Source of the DNA: Phialophora verrucosa
Lineage: Eukaryota > Ascomycota > Eurotiomycetes > Chaetothyriales > Herpotrichiellaceae
NCBI GenBank assembly: GCA_002099365.1
Contig: MSED01000003.1
Coordinates: forward strand, 1 to 64,000
Length of the DNA: 64,000 nucleotides
Direction of reading: 5' to 3'
The translations under genes and the position numbers were made by a program. Every line of letters begins with the position of its first letter. Positions within the stretch are counted from its first letter, which is position 1. This document shows positions 43,284 through 53,927 of this stretch, in pieces. The notes beneath the pieces were generated by a model. That model did no database searches and was not told the DNA's origin. It worked only from the letters and a program-made list of their open reading frames with translations.

Positions 43284-44386
43284 CTTTCCCGTGTAAATCA
43301 GTGAAGGGAAGAAGACAGCATTCTAGGACTCGACAATGTGGTGGCCTGAGTATCTTTTCAAGTACGCGATCTTATCTAATCGCCTTCAGGAAGTGCCGTT
43401 GTTATTGGTTGCTTACGTGGCCAGCAGACGCGGCTTCTCGAGAACACACAGCATGCTTAACCAGTTGAGTTAATTCAGGCGGGCCCAGAACCAACGATAT
43501 CAAAACACCTGCACCGACTTCGGCGAGCTCTATCCCACCAACCCGACAAATCCACTACTCCCTTGTGCTCGAAACTCAGTTTAACCAAGTCTCTGAAATT
43601 CTTGTCACTATTCGATTACTCCGCACAAGCAGCTCTAACAGTCAGGGGCACTAGGAGCCCGGCCCTACCATTTAAAGAACACTTCTTTCCTTCGGCGTCA
43701 CCACAGCACCTACTATCTCGCTACTATACGAGGTACAGGTCAGCCTACTTTCAAGCTGTACCCTGATAGCCGTTGCACGGGACCGTGGCCTCAAGACGCC
43801 AGGAATGTTGCTGAATTACTATATCATGGTTGCGCCATACATTTCAAATCAGGAGCAGGAGGCAAAGCGGCTATTGGCAGCATATCCATCCTCCATTTCT
43901 CCCACAGGTCTGCTTGGCTTGAAAATTCTATGATTGTGTACCTGCAACGATCGCCTTTGTTCTGGTGAGTGGCCAGATGTTCGAAGCCGTTTGTCTTTTG
44001 ACTCAAGCTGCTGACCACGTCGGGGCGGTGGCCCAAAAGTTGTCCCTCCTTCAGACTGTCAAATTTTAACGAGGACCCTAGAAGGAGGTCCTAGGGAGGG
44101 TTCCCTAGAGACGCACAACAGCACGTTGCCTCCTCGACCCTAGAAGAACGAGGCGGTCTTCATAAGCGTTATAGGCCTCTCACGACATGCCCTTATGTTG
44201 CTTGCGTGGGGGAGGGTTCCCAGAAAAAGTCCCCTTACCCCTTCTAATGTCTCGTTAGGTTTCTGCCTCCTTTGTTCTTGTTCTGCAGAACTGAAAGTGG
44301 GCGCAACATTGACGGCAAAGGGTTCCTGCGAGCCGGTAAGTAGTGAAGAGTCGTTGACCTCCACCGCCATGATAGCTATACAGAGG
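43284..44386. other. Intergenic region with CCTAG-rich short repeats
   Basis: About 1.1 kb. Near 44070-44155 the sequence contains several imperfect copies of ACCCTAGAAG / TCCTAGGGAGG, including the partial palindrome CCCTAGAAGGAGGTCCTAGGG. The element may be a small decayed repeat. Small frames (43563-43766 plus) have no motif. The secreted-protein promoter is at the left end. Confidence 0.35.
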
Positions 44387-45024
44387 CTAGCGTCTGTCAT
44401 GTCCCTGCATGTTGCAGCGCCAGATCTGCATGCCTTCCGGACCAGAGGGGTCTTGGCCACTAATAGTACGGAAGCCTGTACGGCGACGCATCCAACCGAC
44501 ATTCCAATCCTCGCGCATCGGCCTTTTCCATTCCCCGGAGCAGCAGTTTTCCAACCCCGGTCCTCTGCACACTCCGACGTAACGACCAGATTCGCCAACA
44601 GCACGTAAGGCTTGTCCGAGCCGTATCTCTGTTCTCTCGTGTCGACCAAAGTGCCGAAGTAATGATCGCAAAGCTCTTGATGCCCGTCTTGAGGCACACG
44701 CATCCCAGCCTAGAGATTCCACCAGAATGACGGATCTGAGTAGAAGTACCATACTGCCATGCCGACGACCTCGGCTTTGGGGGCCACGGCCTTGAGATAG
44801 ATGGCTGCTGGATCTTCCTTCCACGAGGTGATGTGTCGCTTCAAACGCAGTTGCTGTACCTCTGCTGTCGGGATGTTCCTCCTGGGGGAGCGAACAGGAG
44901 TGACATCGTCCTGGAGGATCCATAGGCTCGTTCTTCCGCCTGCAGGAGCTGGGGGAAGAAACCCTCTGATTCGACGAGGGATGCGCTGATCTGATCGTGC
45001 TGAGCCATGCTGGAGTGGTGGCAC
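44387..45024 (-). pseudogene. GNAT-family N-acetyltransferase pseudogene
   Basis: Pieces of a GCN5-related acetyltransferase are readable but not in one frame. AAIYLKAVAPKAEVVGMAVW YFY leads to an in-frame TAG at 44710-44712. The same frame then continues HYFGTLVDTREQRYG and KPYVLLANLVVTSECAEDRG. The acetyl-CoA-binding motif VGKLLLRGMEKADARGLECR lies one base out of register, at a run of four C on the plus strand (44555-44558). The N-terminal part may need a further change near 44835 (the frame reading AEERAYGSSRTMSLLFAP ends at TGA). The C-terminus is unclear. At least two independent lesions make a functional gene unlikely. Motif A is convincing. Confidence 0.7.
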
Positions 45025-46186
45025 AGGCTCGAAATGATATTCGAAGGAAACTCAAGCAGTGACTGGGGCCGATACTCAGTGAGACTCCCGCTGACGCAGG
45101 TGTGGAAAGGTTCTGTGCGCGGGCGTTGAGTGGCGGTCTGATACCGTGAGCTACTAGCGCTACCGTGATATCACCAAGTCTGTCTCCACGAGGCTCTTCG
45201 CAGACGCTTCTGCATGAAACAAGACAAGAGGTACTTTTCCAGAACAAGGATCGCTCAGGCCTATGACCATCAGGGGCTATACGAGGTGAGCTGGTTAGTC
45301 TAACCTCATTGAAGCGCTGGTCTAGGGTATGTTGCATTAGCGCGTCTTGAAGCCAGACTGTATTTACGTACCTCTGAAGCATGCAACAGCCATATCCCTA
45401 CGCACAAGGTCGCGGTAGACTGAGCTGCGGATGCCGATGGAGGCAGGAAATGGACCGCATTATCAGCATGACTAATGACGCGGGCGACCAACGCGGGCAC
45501 TGAGGCAGGCGGAAGAAAGCTCGCCACTCAATCTCTACATGTCAAGGCGTATCACTCTATCTTCTGAAACCATTATGAGCATGGGGACGGTGACAGTGGC
45601 CCAAGAATGGCGTCGGCATAGATCAGTGTAAGATGGGGTACCGTTACTAACGAACTCTGTCGGTCTCGGAGGAGACGTGTCCACCGAGGTTGGAAGTGCT
45701 GCAGGTAGGCCAGCAGCAATCGGGCTTTCTCGAGGCAAATCGCACCATTCTAAATCACGACCAACCGGGCATGAACTGGCTCTTTTGTGATATCCAAGTG
45801 GTTTATGGAGCAAAATGGGCAGCGATGAGAGAAGCGTCGAAATTCGGAAGACTTTCTGCACAGTGTTGTTAACTCCAAGGTCTGGAAACCTGAATGTGGA
45901 CATTGATGGTCTCTTCGACTCAGAATTAGCTGGATGTCTCTGTGCTGATTTTGTAGACTACATATGAAATATCCGCATGAATAGGAGATGAAAAGCGTCG
46001 AAAGGAGCTGTCGTCCATGGCGCAATTAACTCCCACAAAGCTCGGGATGAGCAGGTTGAATATTGTTCACCATTACCATTTTGTCATTGCTGCATCCCAA
46101 TCTTGAGAAGATAATCGACTGCAAACTAAGACACGATTCATGAGTGCAATCCTCGCTCATAACTCATCATATACCGCCGTTCATCA
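45025..46186. other. Intergenic region
   Basis: About 1.16 kb. The minus frames 44387-45382, 45306-45527 and 45535-45903 are Ser/Arg/Pro-rich and motif-free. No repeat or RNA gene is seen. Confidence 0.4.
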
Positions 46187-47890
46187 TCAAGAGGCTTTGG
46201 CCGCTTCGCCCTGTCGATAAGATAATCCGATCAACAAATCGCCAGCATTGTTAAACAAGGGGCTCTTCATATCGAAAGTACCACCTCCTGGGAAAACGAA
46301 TCGCTTTTGTCCACTCAAGGCATTCTGCAGGTCGTTGGCCGTGGATGCCGCGTCCCCAATACCGTCTTTCATCATATTTTCGATGGCGGTCTTCAATTCA
46401 TTTACTTTTGCCATATCGTTGAACAAGCCAGTAACGCCTGGAATGGAGCCTGCAATCTTCTGAGCTGCTCCCTCGAATCTGGCGTTAACGTCGACAGTTG
46501 CTTTTTTGCCGCCTCCAGTGCAAGCCACTGACAGGCCTCCAGTCGAGTCAACAGCGGACAGCGCGATTGTGAGTGTGTCGTTAACGGTGGCATTGACGTC
46601 AACCTGAAAGCAAGAGAGTGACTTGGGTATCCCCCAGACACCCAGCTTCAGTGTAGACTTGAAAGTATAGTTGTAGTCTAGCGTGATATTCTGCGTACCC
46701 TTGACCGGCGTGAGCTTATGGTACACCGAAGTATCTGTCCAGTACTCATACATGTGGTTGGGACCAGGTACTTCGTGCTCAACATCGAAGTACTTGTTCG
46801 ACTTCCAGTTGTAGATCTCACTGAGACCATCCGTCTTCATCCAGTAGGCCTCATTGACGTTATTTTGATCGGACAGCCACCATTGAGAATGAGATTCGAG
46901 TTCCGCGGTCGCGCATCGAGCCGCAGTTTTGTTGATGCCGTCCATTGCTCGCTTGTTGGCTGGGCGGAGCTTCTCCTTGACGAACAAATTCCAGAAAATT
47001 CTTCTGGACATGACCATAGTACCGCCCATAGCATCGTAAAAGAAATCTCCGGTCCAATCCAGATCCTTGGCCGGCATTCTCGTTGGTCCATCCGTGCCAG
47101 TCATCTCGGTGAACAAGAAGGCATTGTAGCCGTTCGAAGTAGTGCTTTTCTTGGCATCTCCATCAGGTCGATGGTTGATAGTTTGTAGACGGACTGCGTT
47201 TGGGGGGAAGGAAGCATTGGAACTTGGAAGCGTTGCAGCAGCATTGGTGTCCACCTTGACCGCGTACCCAAGAGTGTTGTGGTTGCCTGGGGTGCTCTTG
47301 ATGCCGTTGAGCCATTTCGTGACGAACAGGGTGATGACAGCTTTCGCATTCTGTGTCTCTGCCGCAGTTCCAAATCCAGTCACAACAGATGTGTCCCAGT
47401 TAAAGTTCATGGTGCCGGCAGTCCCGAAGTTGATCAGTAGTTGCTCGACGCTGTATGATCCTGGCAACTGAATTTGTTTCTGGATGTTCTCGGGAACTTG
47501 CGCCATCTTCTTCATGGCAAAGTCAACGCCAATTTCCAGCCTTTCAACGGAACCTTGACTTGCCTCAAGTATTGCCTGGAGGTACATCAGGGTCAGGGTT
47601 CGTCACGGCCGCTTGCTTCCAGTAACTATAATCGCCACTGGCAAATTCCAAACAGTAGAAAGCCTGATCGGCATTTTCGATGTCGATGAGCTCGATCTTG
47701 GGTAGCTTGAGCGTGCCACGAATGGCCTCTTTGGTCGCAGTTTGCAGTTTCGCTTCGAACTTGCACAACTCTGGATGAGTATCGAATTGTATATCAACGC
47801 GTCATTGATATTGACCTGTGAGAGTGCAATGACTTGGTCATAGTCGGCAATCTTCAAGCCCAGACGAGAGGCCGAGTTTGCGGGAGCCAT
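46187..47890 (-). CDS. Unrecognised large protein, frame-shifted twice (left member of divergent pair)
   Basis: Reading from ATG 47890, the first frame gives MAPANSASRLGLKIADYDQV then IALSQVNINDALIY. The next (to 47565) gives CKFEAKLQTATKEAIRGTLK and KIELIDIENADQAFYCLEFA. The last (47587-46187, 466 codons) gives IGVDFAMKKMAQVPENIQK, LPGSYSVEQLLINFGTAGTM, LFVTKWLNGIKSTPGNHNTL, MGGTMVMSRRIFWNLFVKEK and a C-terminal PGGGTFDMKSPLFNNAGDLL. The two frame changes (near 47784-47792 and 47565-47605) are in opposite directions and cancel. No intron of normal size fits; one 48-nt candidate exists at the first. No signal peptide or membrane helix, so probably cytosolic. About 570 residues. I do not recognise the family. 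It is divergent from an equally unusual gene at 49918. Confidence 0.7.
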
Positions 47891-49917
47891 CTTCGTGGTT
47901 GCCGAGTGAGAAACTGGCGTTTTCCCGAGAGCTGCCCTAGACTTCTATACATACACCTGTTCTACGCATCTTCATGAGGATGCTATTGAATACATGTCAC
48001 AGCTGAAGGCTACACCTGCGTAGGTCGGCATGTAGAAGAAGAGACGACCGACAAGCTCGCAAGCGAGCATCGGTGGCTTGCGTTGCGCTGCATTTTTGTT
48101 GGACGAATCTGTCCCCACCGAGGGGCCATGGCTCATGCAGAATATTTTATTCTACACTGTCCAGATCGCATTTAGGACTGGCAAATGGGTAAGATCAGCT
48201 GTTGGGTGGTAAGCCATTTTGGCCACATTTGGTCGAGACTTCCGCCTAATGCCACGCTAAAATCCTGGGGAGCTCTTCACAGATCACAAAGACCCTCTCT
48301 GTCAAAGGAGAATGTAGTCGTCTAAATCGATGCTCAGCGACGACATGGGTGTGGCCGTACAAAACAGTGACATTGCCATCATCCACAAACTTGCCGAGCG
48401 TTGAATGTCATTTTTCTGTCGCACGCTATTTCGAGTTCACACGTTTTGTAATCGTTGAGCCACTCCAGCTCGCTTGAATGCGATCTGGCACGACAAGCCC
48501 CTTGCAGCACTGAATGCCATGCAGGAGTCAGCCAACCAAGTCACGCCGCCTTTGGTTTTGCGTATTGTGTAGAGGTGGGTGCAAGCACGTGCTCAACAAT
48601 TGAATTGAATGGATTAAGTTATTCCGAGTAGGAAGTTCCAGAGCGGTCTAAATTTTCACTTACTGCCTGCGGCAGTCTAAGATATTATCAGCTACTTTCC
48701 TCAGCTGCTACCTCGTAGTTTTCAAGGCATCGATCTGTGACATCTCCGCTCTTATTGCCAAGAGTCATGGCCTATTGTGGAGGTAAGGTTTTTGCATCTT
48801 CATTAGCTCCTTTCCCTGCATACCAAACTCTTTGGTAGCAAATCTAACACGCAGAGCTGCGTTCGAGTTATTAGTTCAACGCTCAGTGTTTCATTCGCTC
48901 GACTACCCATGAAAAGCAGAGATGACGTTGTGATATTTGGCTGCCTGAGCTTTTCTCTTTGCAGCTCGCATCACACCTGGCGCACTGAGCTGGAGGTTGC
49001 GCCTGTTGGTCTTTTGACATATGCCATGATTCTGGGATGATTGGAGCCATCTGCTCAGCTGAAGGTCTAAACAGCTACCCTTTGCTTCGGAGGCACTCCG
49101 ACAGCCACGTGCGGTACCTCAATATGCAACAGCATCATGTTCCATGTCCAAAAGGCCCGATGCCCATCCAGCAAACACTGAAGTATATGCTTTCCAGCGG
49201 TATCTCCATCATTCAACCTGCTCATCGGTACGAGACTTTGGATCAACGCAAGCCTTGGAAAGCTGAGCTGCAGCTTCGGAGATGATTGCAGCAGAGTATT
49301 AATCTAGACCTTCCTTCCGTCCTTTTAGGCTCCATTTCGAACGGCCAGCCACCAAACCCAGGACCCCTTTCGGATACATGCACCAGAGCTGAGATTAAAC
49401 ATATCTGCGCAACAGTGCAGGCCGCTGCAGCCACAGGCTTTATCACGAAGCTGAAATGCAGCTCTGTGGTTTTGGCCAAAGTCTCACAGCCCTCACAGGA
49501 CTTCCTATGCACGAATCGAGCATCCATCATCCATTTGCAGTATGGAAACCATCATATGCTGCACGACACTTGCGCATACACTCTGCCTGGCCCAGTCTTG
49601 ACGAATAACCCTGCTTCTGATTGCAGAGAAGACTGCAGCCTTCTTTTCTTGCGTCTGCAGATGCAACCTTGAGCGGCGAATGGATCCTAACTTTGGGTTT
49701 TGTCCGATCACTACCAATATCTTGGAGTGTTAGGTGCTCTACGAAAACATTCGCGCCACCCCTCAGCCTGTCATTCAACACGTTGTGTATGCCCTTCGAT
49801 CTAAACGGCCTATACATATGTAGCAGCCATCCTCTCCTTGGAGCAGGACTTCACGCACTTCCAAGCAGCGTCGTCCCCCCCTTCGAACCAAGTTGCGTGA
49901 TACTTTTACCTCCAGCC
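47891..49917. other. 2-kb intergenic region between the divergent pair
   Basis: No convincing gene lies between the divergent starts at 47890 and 49918. Plus frames 49037-49285 and 49286-49672 are motif-free. The area from 49250 to 49660 is rich in CTGCAG-like words. This is a long region for two promoters and may hold regulatory sites, an unannotated RNA or a lost gene. Confidence 0.4.
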
Positions 49918-52900
49918 ATGGCAAAGGTTGTAGCAAAGAGCGAGTTCATGACCAATGCTTTTCCTGCGGGCCAATTGAAGCTTCGTGGAGAGTTTTTTGT
50001 GGTTGAAGACGATCATGGCGAGCATATGGTGTTCAGCGCTGACTCGCGAGGCAAGCTCTGTTTGATCTTTGAAGGGCAACTCAGGTCACAACGAACTCGT
50101 CAATTTGAGTGACAAATTTGGCCTATCCGATGGCCAAACAGTCAAAGCACTGGCAGTGTCTCAAAATCGAGACGGTACTATTCATGTCGTGTTCAGTACG
50201 CGGAAGGATGATACTTCTGACGATATTCTCGTTTTGAGGCCTATGTTGGCGTCCAGGGCTGAATGGACTCGAAGCTTCAGCCGCTCCGAGGACTTCTACG
50301 TTGGTGAACAGTCCAGTTTTCAAGTTCGTCAAATTATGTTGGTCAGTATAAGTCATACGAAATGAGCACACATACTGACTCTTTGCAGGGAACTAGCAAC
50401 GATTGTACTGATGAAGATGAGGAATTCAAGGCATTTCCACATTTCTACATTGTTCTCAAAGAAACTGGACGCACAACAGAAGACATATGGGCTTTCAGTG
50501 CGAGCAAGCAAGAAAAAGGGTGGAAGCGACAGCGGGGTTTCGAGATGACAATTAACCCCAGCAGCATCATCGACAAATGCGTGGGGAATTTGAGGCGTTA
50601 TCGAGGCCTCTTTGTGCTCTCTAGGGACATTCTGGGCAGCAGCACCGAAATCGCTCTCCGATTCATCGGTTTGACTGTCGGAGATACTCCTGTGCTCAAA
50701 CCCATCATTCAAAAGGTGCCGGAAGGAGCTTACCGACTAGCTTCTTTCGACAATGCGAGTGGATACTCGGACCTAATCATTGGCGGCAAACAGCTCACAT
50801 GGCGAAGCTCAGCGCAACTCTACGCAGGCTCGACTGCACCATACTCGGTTCTGAGTGACGATGTGGCATATGCCAACGCAAAACAGCTCACTATAGCACA
50901 GTCGATGACGACCTTGTCCACATGGTCACTTAACACAGATCAGATGTTGTCTTACCAGGAATTCGCGATACCGGAAGATCCGACAACAGCACCAACTAGT
51001 AGGACTCCAACCATCCCGTTGGTCAAGAGCCAGACCGATCGATTTTATGCATTGCGAAATCCTCGGCTCGGACAGAAAATCTTCGTCATTGACCAAGGCG
51101 GCGCCATAAAGATGTTGGAACAAGACAACCAATCCTCGATGTGGCAAACTGCAATTGACGTGATGATTCCACAGTCAGACGAGCTCATCGAGTTCAAGTC
51201 TCATACCGTCGAAATTCGAGTGAATGACTCTGATTCAGACGCGCCTCTTCCACTCCATCCTTTGAAGATCTCCTGCTCGACTACTGCGGAATTGTTGATC
51301 AATGGAAAATCAGTTCGAGGTTCACCGGAGGGCATAGTCGCTACTGCCGACGAAGGCGGCATATTGACCGTCATTCTCAAGAGCGAAGAACTGGCCGCAC
51401 CAATTCTGACAGTGGGTGATACTCCAACATCTCCCAAGAAACTGAAGGACGGCCCTCTTGTTGTGGATCCTGCATCTAAGCTCTGGCTTAAAGTGGTCAA
51501 CCTCAAGACCCCAAAAGATCTCAAAGACATGCAGCTTCCAGACGGTTCAAGCTTCGTCAAGTCAGGTGTTAGCGACAAAGAGCTCCAGGATTCGGTCAAT
51601 GCATTACAACAGCTATCAAAAATCCGGACGGAAGCTCAAGTCGCTCCTAAAGCATCTCAGGTCTCACTCATGGCAAGCTCTTCTGCTGCGTCATCTTCGT
51701 CCAGCATCGGCGATCGTCTCTGGGGCATGTGGTACTGGATCAAGGATAAGATCAAGCAGGGCTACGAGTGGACCGTGAAGATGGTGGGTGGAGCATGGAA
51801 CTTCATTGTGACCATCGCTGGCAAGGTCTGCAACTTTGTGCTTGACACTGCAATGCAGATTGCTGCTGCAGCCCAGAAGATCTTTGAAGTCATCTGTGAT
51901 GGAATTGAAAAGGTGAGGAAATTTTTCGAGTTCATCTTCGGCTGGGAAGATATCCTAGATGTCAAGAACCGTTCTTGTCAACCTCACAACGCAAGGCCTC
52001 CTCTGGGGCGTCGACGCCGTCGATATGCTTCAGATCCAGGCCAACGACTTTTTTGATGACCTCAGGGCTAAAGCGAGGGCCTTGAAAAAGACCAACCTCC
52101 CAGCTGGCATGCAGAAGCTCAAAGCCGGCAACGACGCAACCGAGCGAAACTCGGCCAAGGCAGGAAGTGATTCCAAGTCAGAAGAGACCCTGAATTCACC
52201 CGCATCGCGATATGGCACATATCATCTTACCCACAGTGGGGGTCCAGGCGGTCCGAATGGTGGCCAAAGTGCTGTCCAGCGCTTGCTCCAACGTCTAGGT
52301 ACAATATGGCAGCAAGTCGAACAACTCCTGAGCAGGTGCAAAGTCAATATCAGCGCGTTGTTGAAATCCAAAGACATCACCGTTGATGATGTACTCCAAA
52401 AAGTGGGTGTGGACTTACTCGAAGACACCATCGGAGTTGTTCAAAGCGTCGTCGTTGCTGCTCTCGGATCGTTTGCTGATCTCCTCCTCGAACTGACGGA
52501 TGGTCTGAACAAGCCAATCCAGATTCCAGTACTGACACCACTATACAAAAAGTTGACTCGAGGCGCTGATTTCACTATTCTCGATGCTGTGTCTCTGGTG
52601 CTCGCCATTCCTGCCACCTTCGTCTTCAAGATTGTCACAGGAAAGAAGCCTAGGGAAATCGAGGGCGTCGGCGACCTCATCAAGCTCAACTTCATGAAAG
52701 CGGAACTCGATAAACGCATGGGCAGGGTGAAGCAAGAACCCCTTTTACCCACAACTCAAACCCACACAATGATGATGATGATGTCTACACCTGCGGCGCC
52801 GGCCAATACTACCCCTGAGAAAATGAACGGTGATGCAGCCAAAACAGCATCATCTAATACCCCCAGTGCTGGTACGACATCCAAGAAAGTTCTGAGCGAC

Positions 52901-53563
52901 AAGCAAAAGGAGGCGATCAAATTCAATCAAAAGCGCTTCGCGCAGTCCAGCAGCACCGTCGCCGTGCTCCTCAAACTTGCGGTTCCAACAGCAAGCTCCT
53001 TGTTCTACACCTTCTACAGCTGGCCGAAGCAGCTTATCCCAGAGGAGCCATACAATCCGGCAAAGGCCCTGATAAGTGCCGGCGCGAAGCTCATTCTGTG
53101 GCTGGGCTCCTTTGTAAGCATTGCGAAGTACACGACTGAGGACATCAAAACAGGCAATTGGGACATCAGCTCCCGCTGGGCAGACGCCCAGTTCGCCCAT
53201 CGATTTCGCATCTGGCTTGTGGGTGGTGTGCCCATCATTGGAGCGTTGGGAGGGAAATATCTCGGCTACGTGTTCTCTCTGCTGTCGTCTCTGGTTCAAA
53301 CAGGACTGCTGCTTTGGCTGCAGATCGAAAGCTGGACAGCCAGCGCAGGCTACAGCGTGTACCTGGCTGTAGAGGAATGGGCCAAGGTCGTTGGGAAACT
53401 GGCCAGTGCGATCTCCGGCCTGACTCAAGGTGGTGCGATGTATGGAGCAGGTATTGCACTCTTCTTCACCACGACGGGCTGCGGCATGCAGGTCGTTCGT
53501 GTTGGTCTCGAGGCGGTCGGGAAGCGGGACGTCCTTCAGACAGGCATGGATCTTGTGGACTGA
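49918..53563 (+). CDS. Unrecognised ~1200-residue protein (right member of divergent pair)
   Basis: The start at 49918 has a strong context (GCCATGG). One clear intron, 50342-50388 (GTCAGT...GCAG), is removed. Two single-base frame changes are needed. At GGG 50074-50076, SADSRGKLCLIFEG passes to NSGHNELVNLSDKFGLSDGQ. At CC 51969-51970, FFEFIFGWEDILDVKN passes to VLVNLTTQGLLWGVDAVDML. The N-terminal half is rich in short beta-like repeats (GTIHVVFSTRKD, FPHFYIVLKETGRT, QKIFVIDQGGAIKMLEQD), as in a beta-propeller. From about residue 570 come amphipathic helices (DRLWGMWYWIKDKIKQGYEW, GGAWNFIVTIAGKVCNFVLD). Near the C-terminus are hydrophobic segments (VAVLLKLAVPTASSLFYTF, GGVPIIGALGGKYLGYVFSL, AMYGAGIALFFTTTGCGMQV). 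No signal peptide. Function unknown. The helical region could associate with membranes. Confidence 0.75.
50342..50388 (+). other. Intron of the 49918 gene
   Basis: Begins GTCAGTATAAG and ends CTCTTTGCAG. It joins VRQIML to GTSNDCTDEDEEF in phase 0. It contains an in-frame stop (TGA), so its removal is required for the large protein. At 47 nt it has the usual length for this genome. Confidence 0.75.
52769..52783 (+). repeat. Coding (ATG)5 microsatellite
   Basis: Five ATG codons in a row encode five methionines inside THT-MMMMM-STP of the large unrecognised protein, in a low-complexity linker (TTQTHT... to NTPSAGTTSKK). Such a run is unusual in coding DNA and could vary in length between strains. 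Confidence 0.8.
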
Positions 53564-53927
53564 GGCCGGCGGAGAAATTTTGGTATTCAAGCACAACGTA
53601 CAAAATTGCCATCCTTTGAAGACCTTGCAGAAGCTCCAATGCTACCATGGATTCGGTATGAGCAATATGGATAGACGCGGTATAAGGATCGACTCCCCGG
53701 GGATAGGGCGGGGATCGACGGGAAGTGTTATCCTAGGGGTTCTACTGAAGTCTTGGATGCTCCGGCGGCGACTGATCGCAGCCTTGCCACCACGAGGCTG
53801 TCAAGCTAGGATCAGTTTCCTCAAACACACCACAAAACCCTCACCACCGACATGGCTGCATTGCCGCTGACGTTATTTCATAGTCTCTTTCCTAGTCACT
53901 TTCGTATTCTTCTTCACAGTCTCTTTC
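53564..53927. other. Intergenic region with a short direct repeat
   Basis: About 360 bases between convergent stops. A direct repeat AGTCTCTTTCCTAGT-ACTTT occurs at about 53881-53901 and again at 53919-53939, the second copy running into the hydrolase stop. Nothing else is seen. Confidence 0.4.

Noticed and set aside
43563..43766. Possible tRNA or small gene
   Set aside because: No cloverleaf-compatible pairing or B-box found, and the 67-codon frame has no recognisable feature.
44387..45382. 331-codon minus-strand frame
   Set aside because: Ser/Arg-rich and out of register with the GNAT motifs that lie in the same DNA in other frames.
47600..47660. 31-nt intron to explain the second frame change in the 46187-47890 gene
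   Set aside because: GTGACG...CTCCAG keeps the frame but is far below the 42-nt minimum seen for introns here.
52850..53596. 248-codon minus-strand frame
   Set aside because: Antisense to the C-terminal part of the large plus-strand gene; no motif, and codon bias fits the plus strand.
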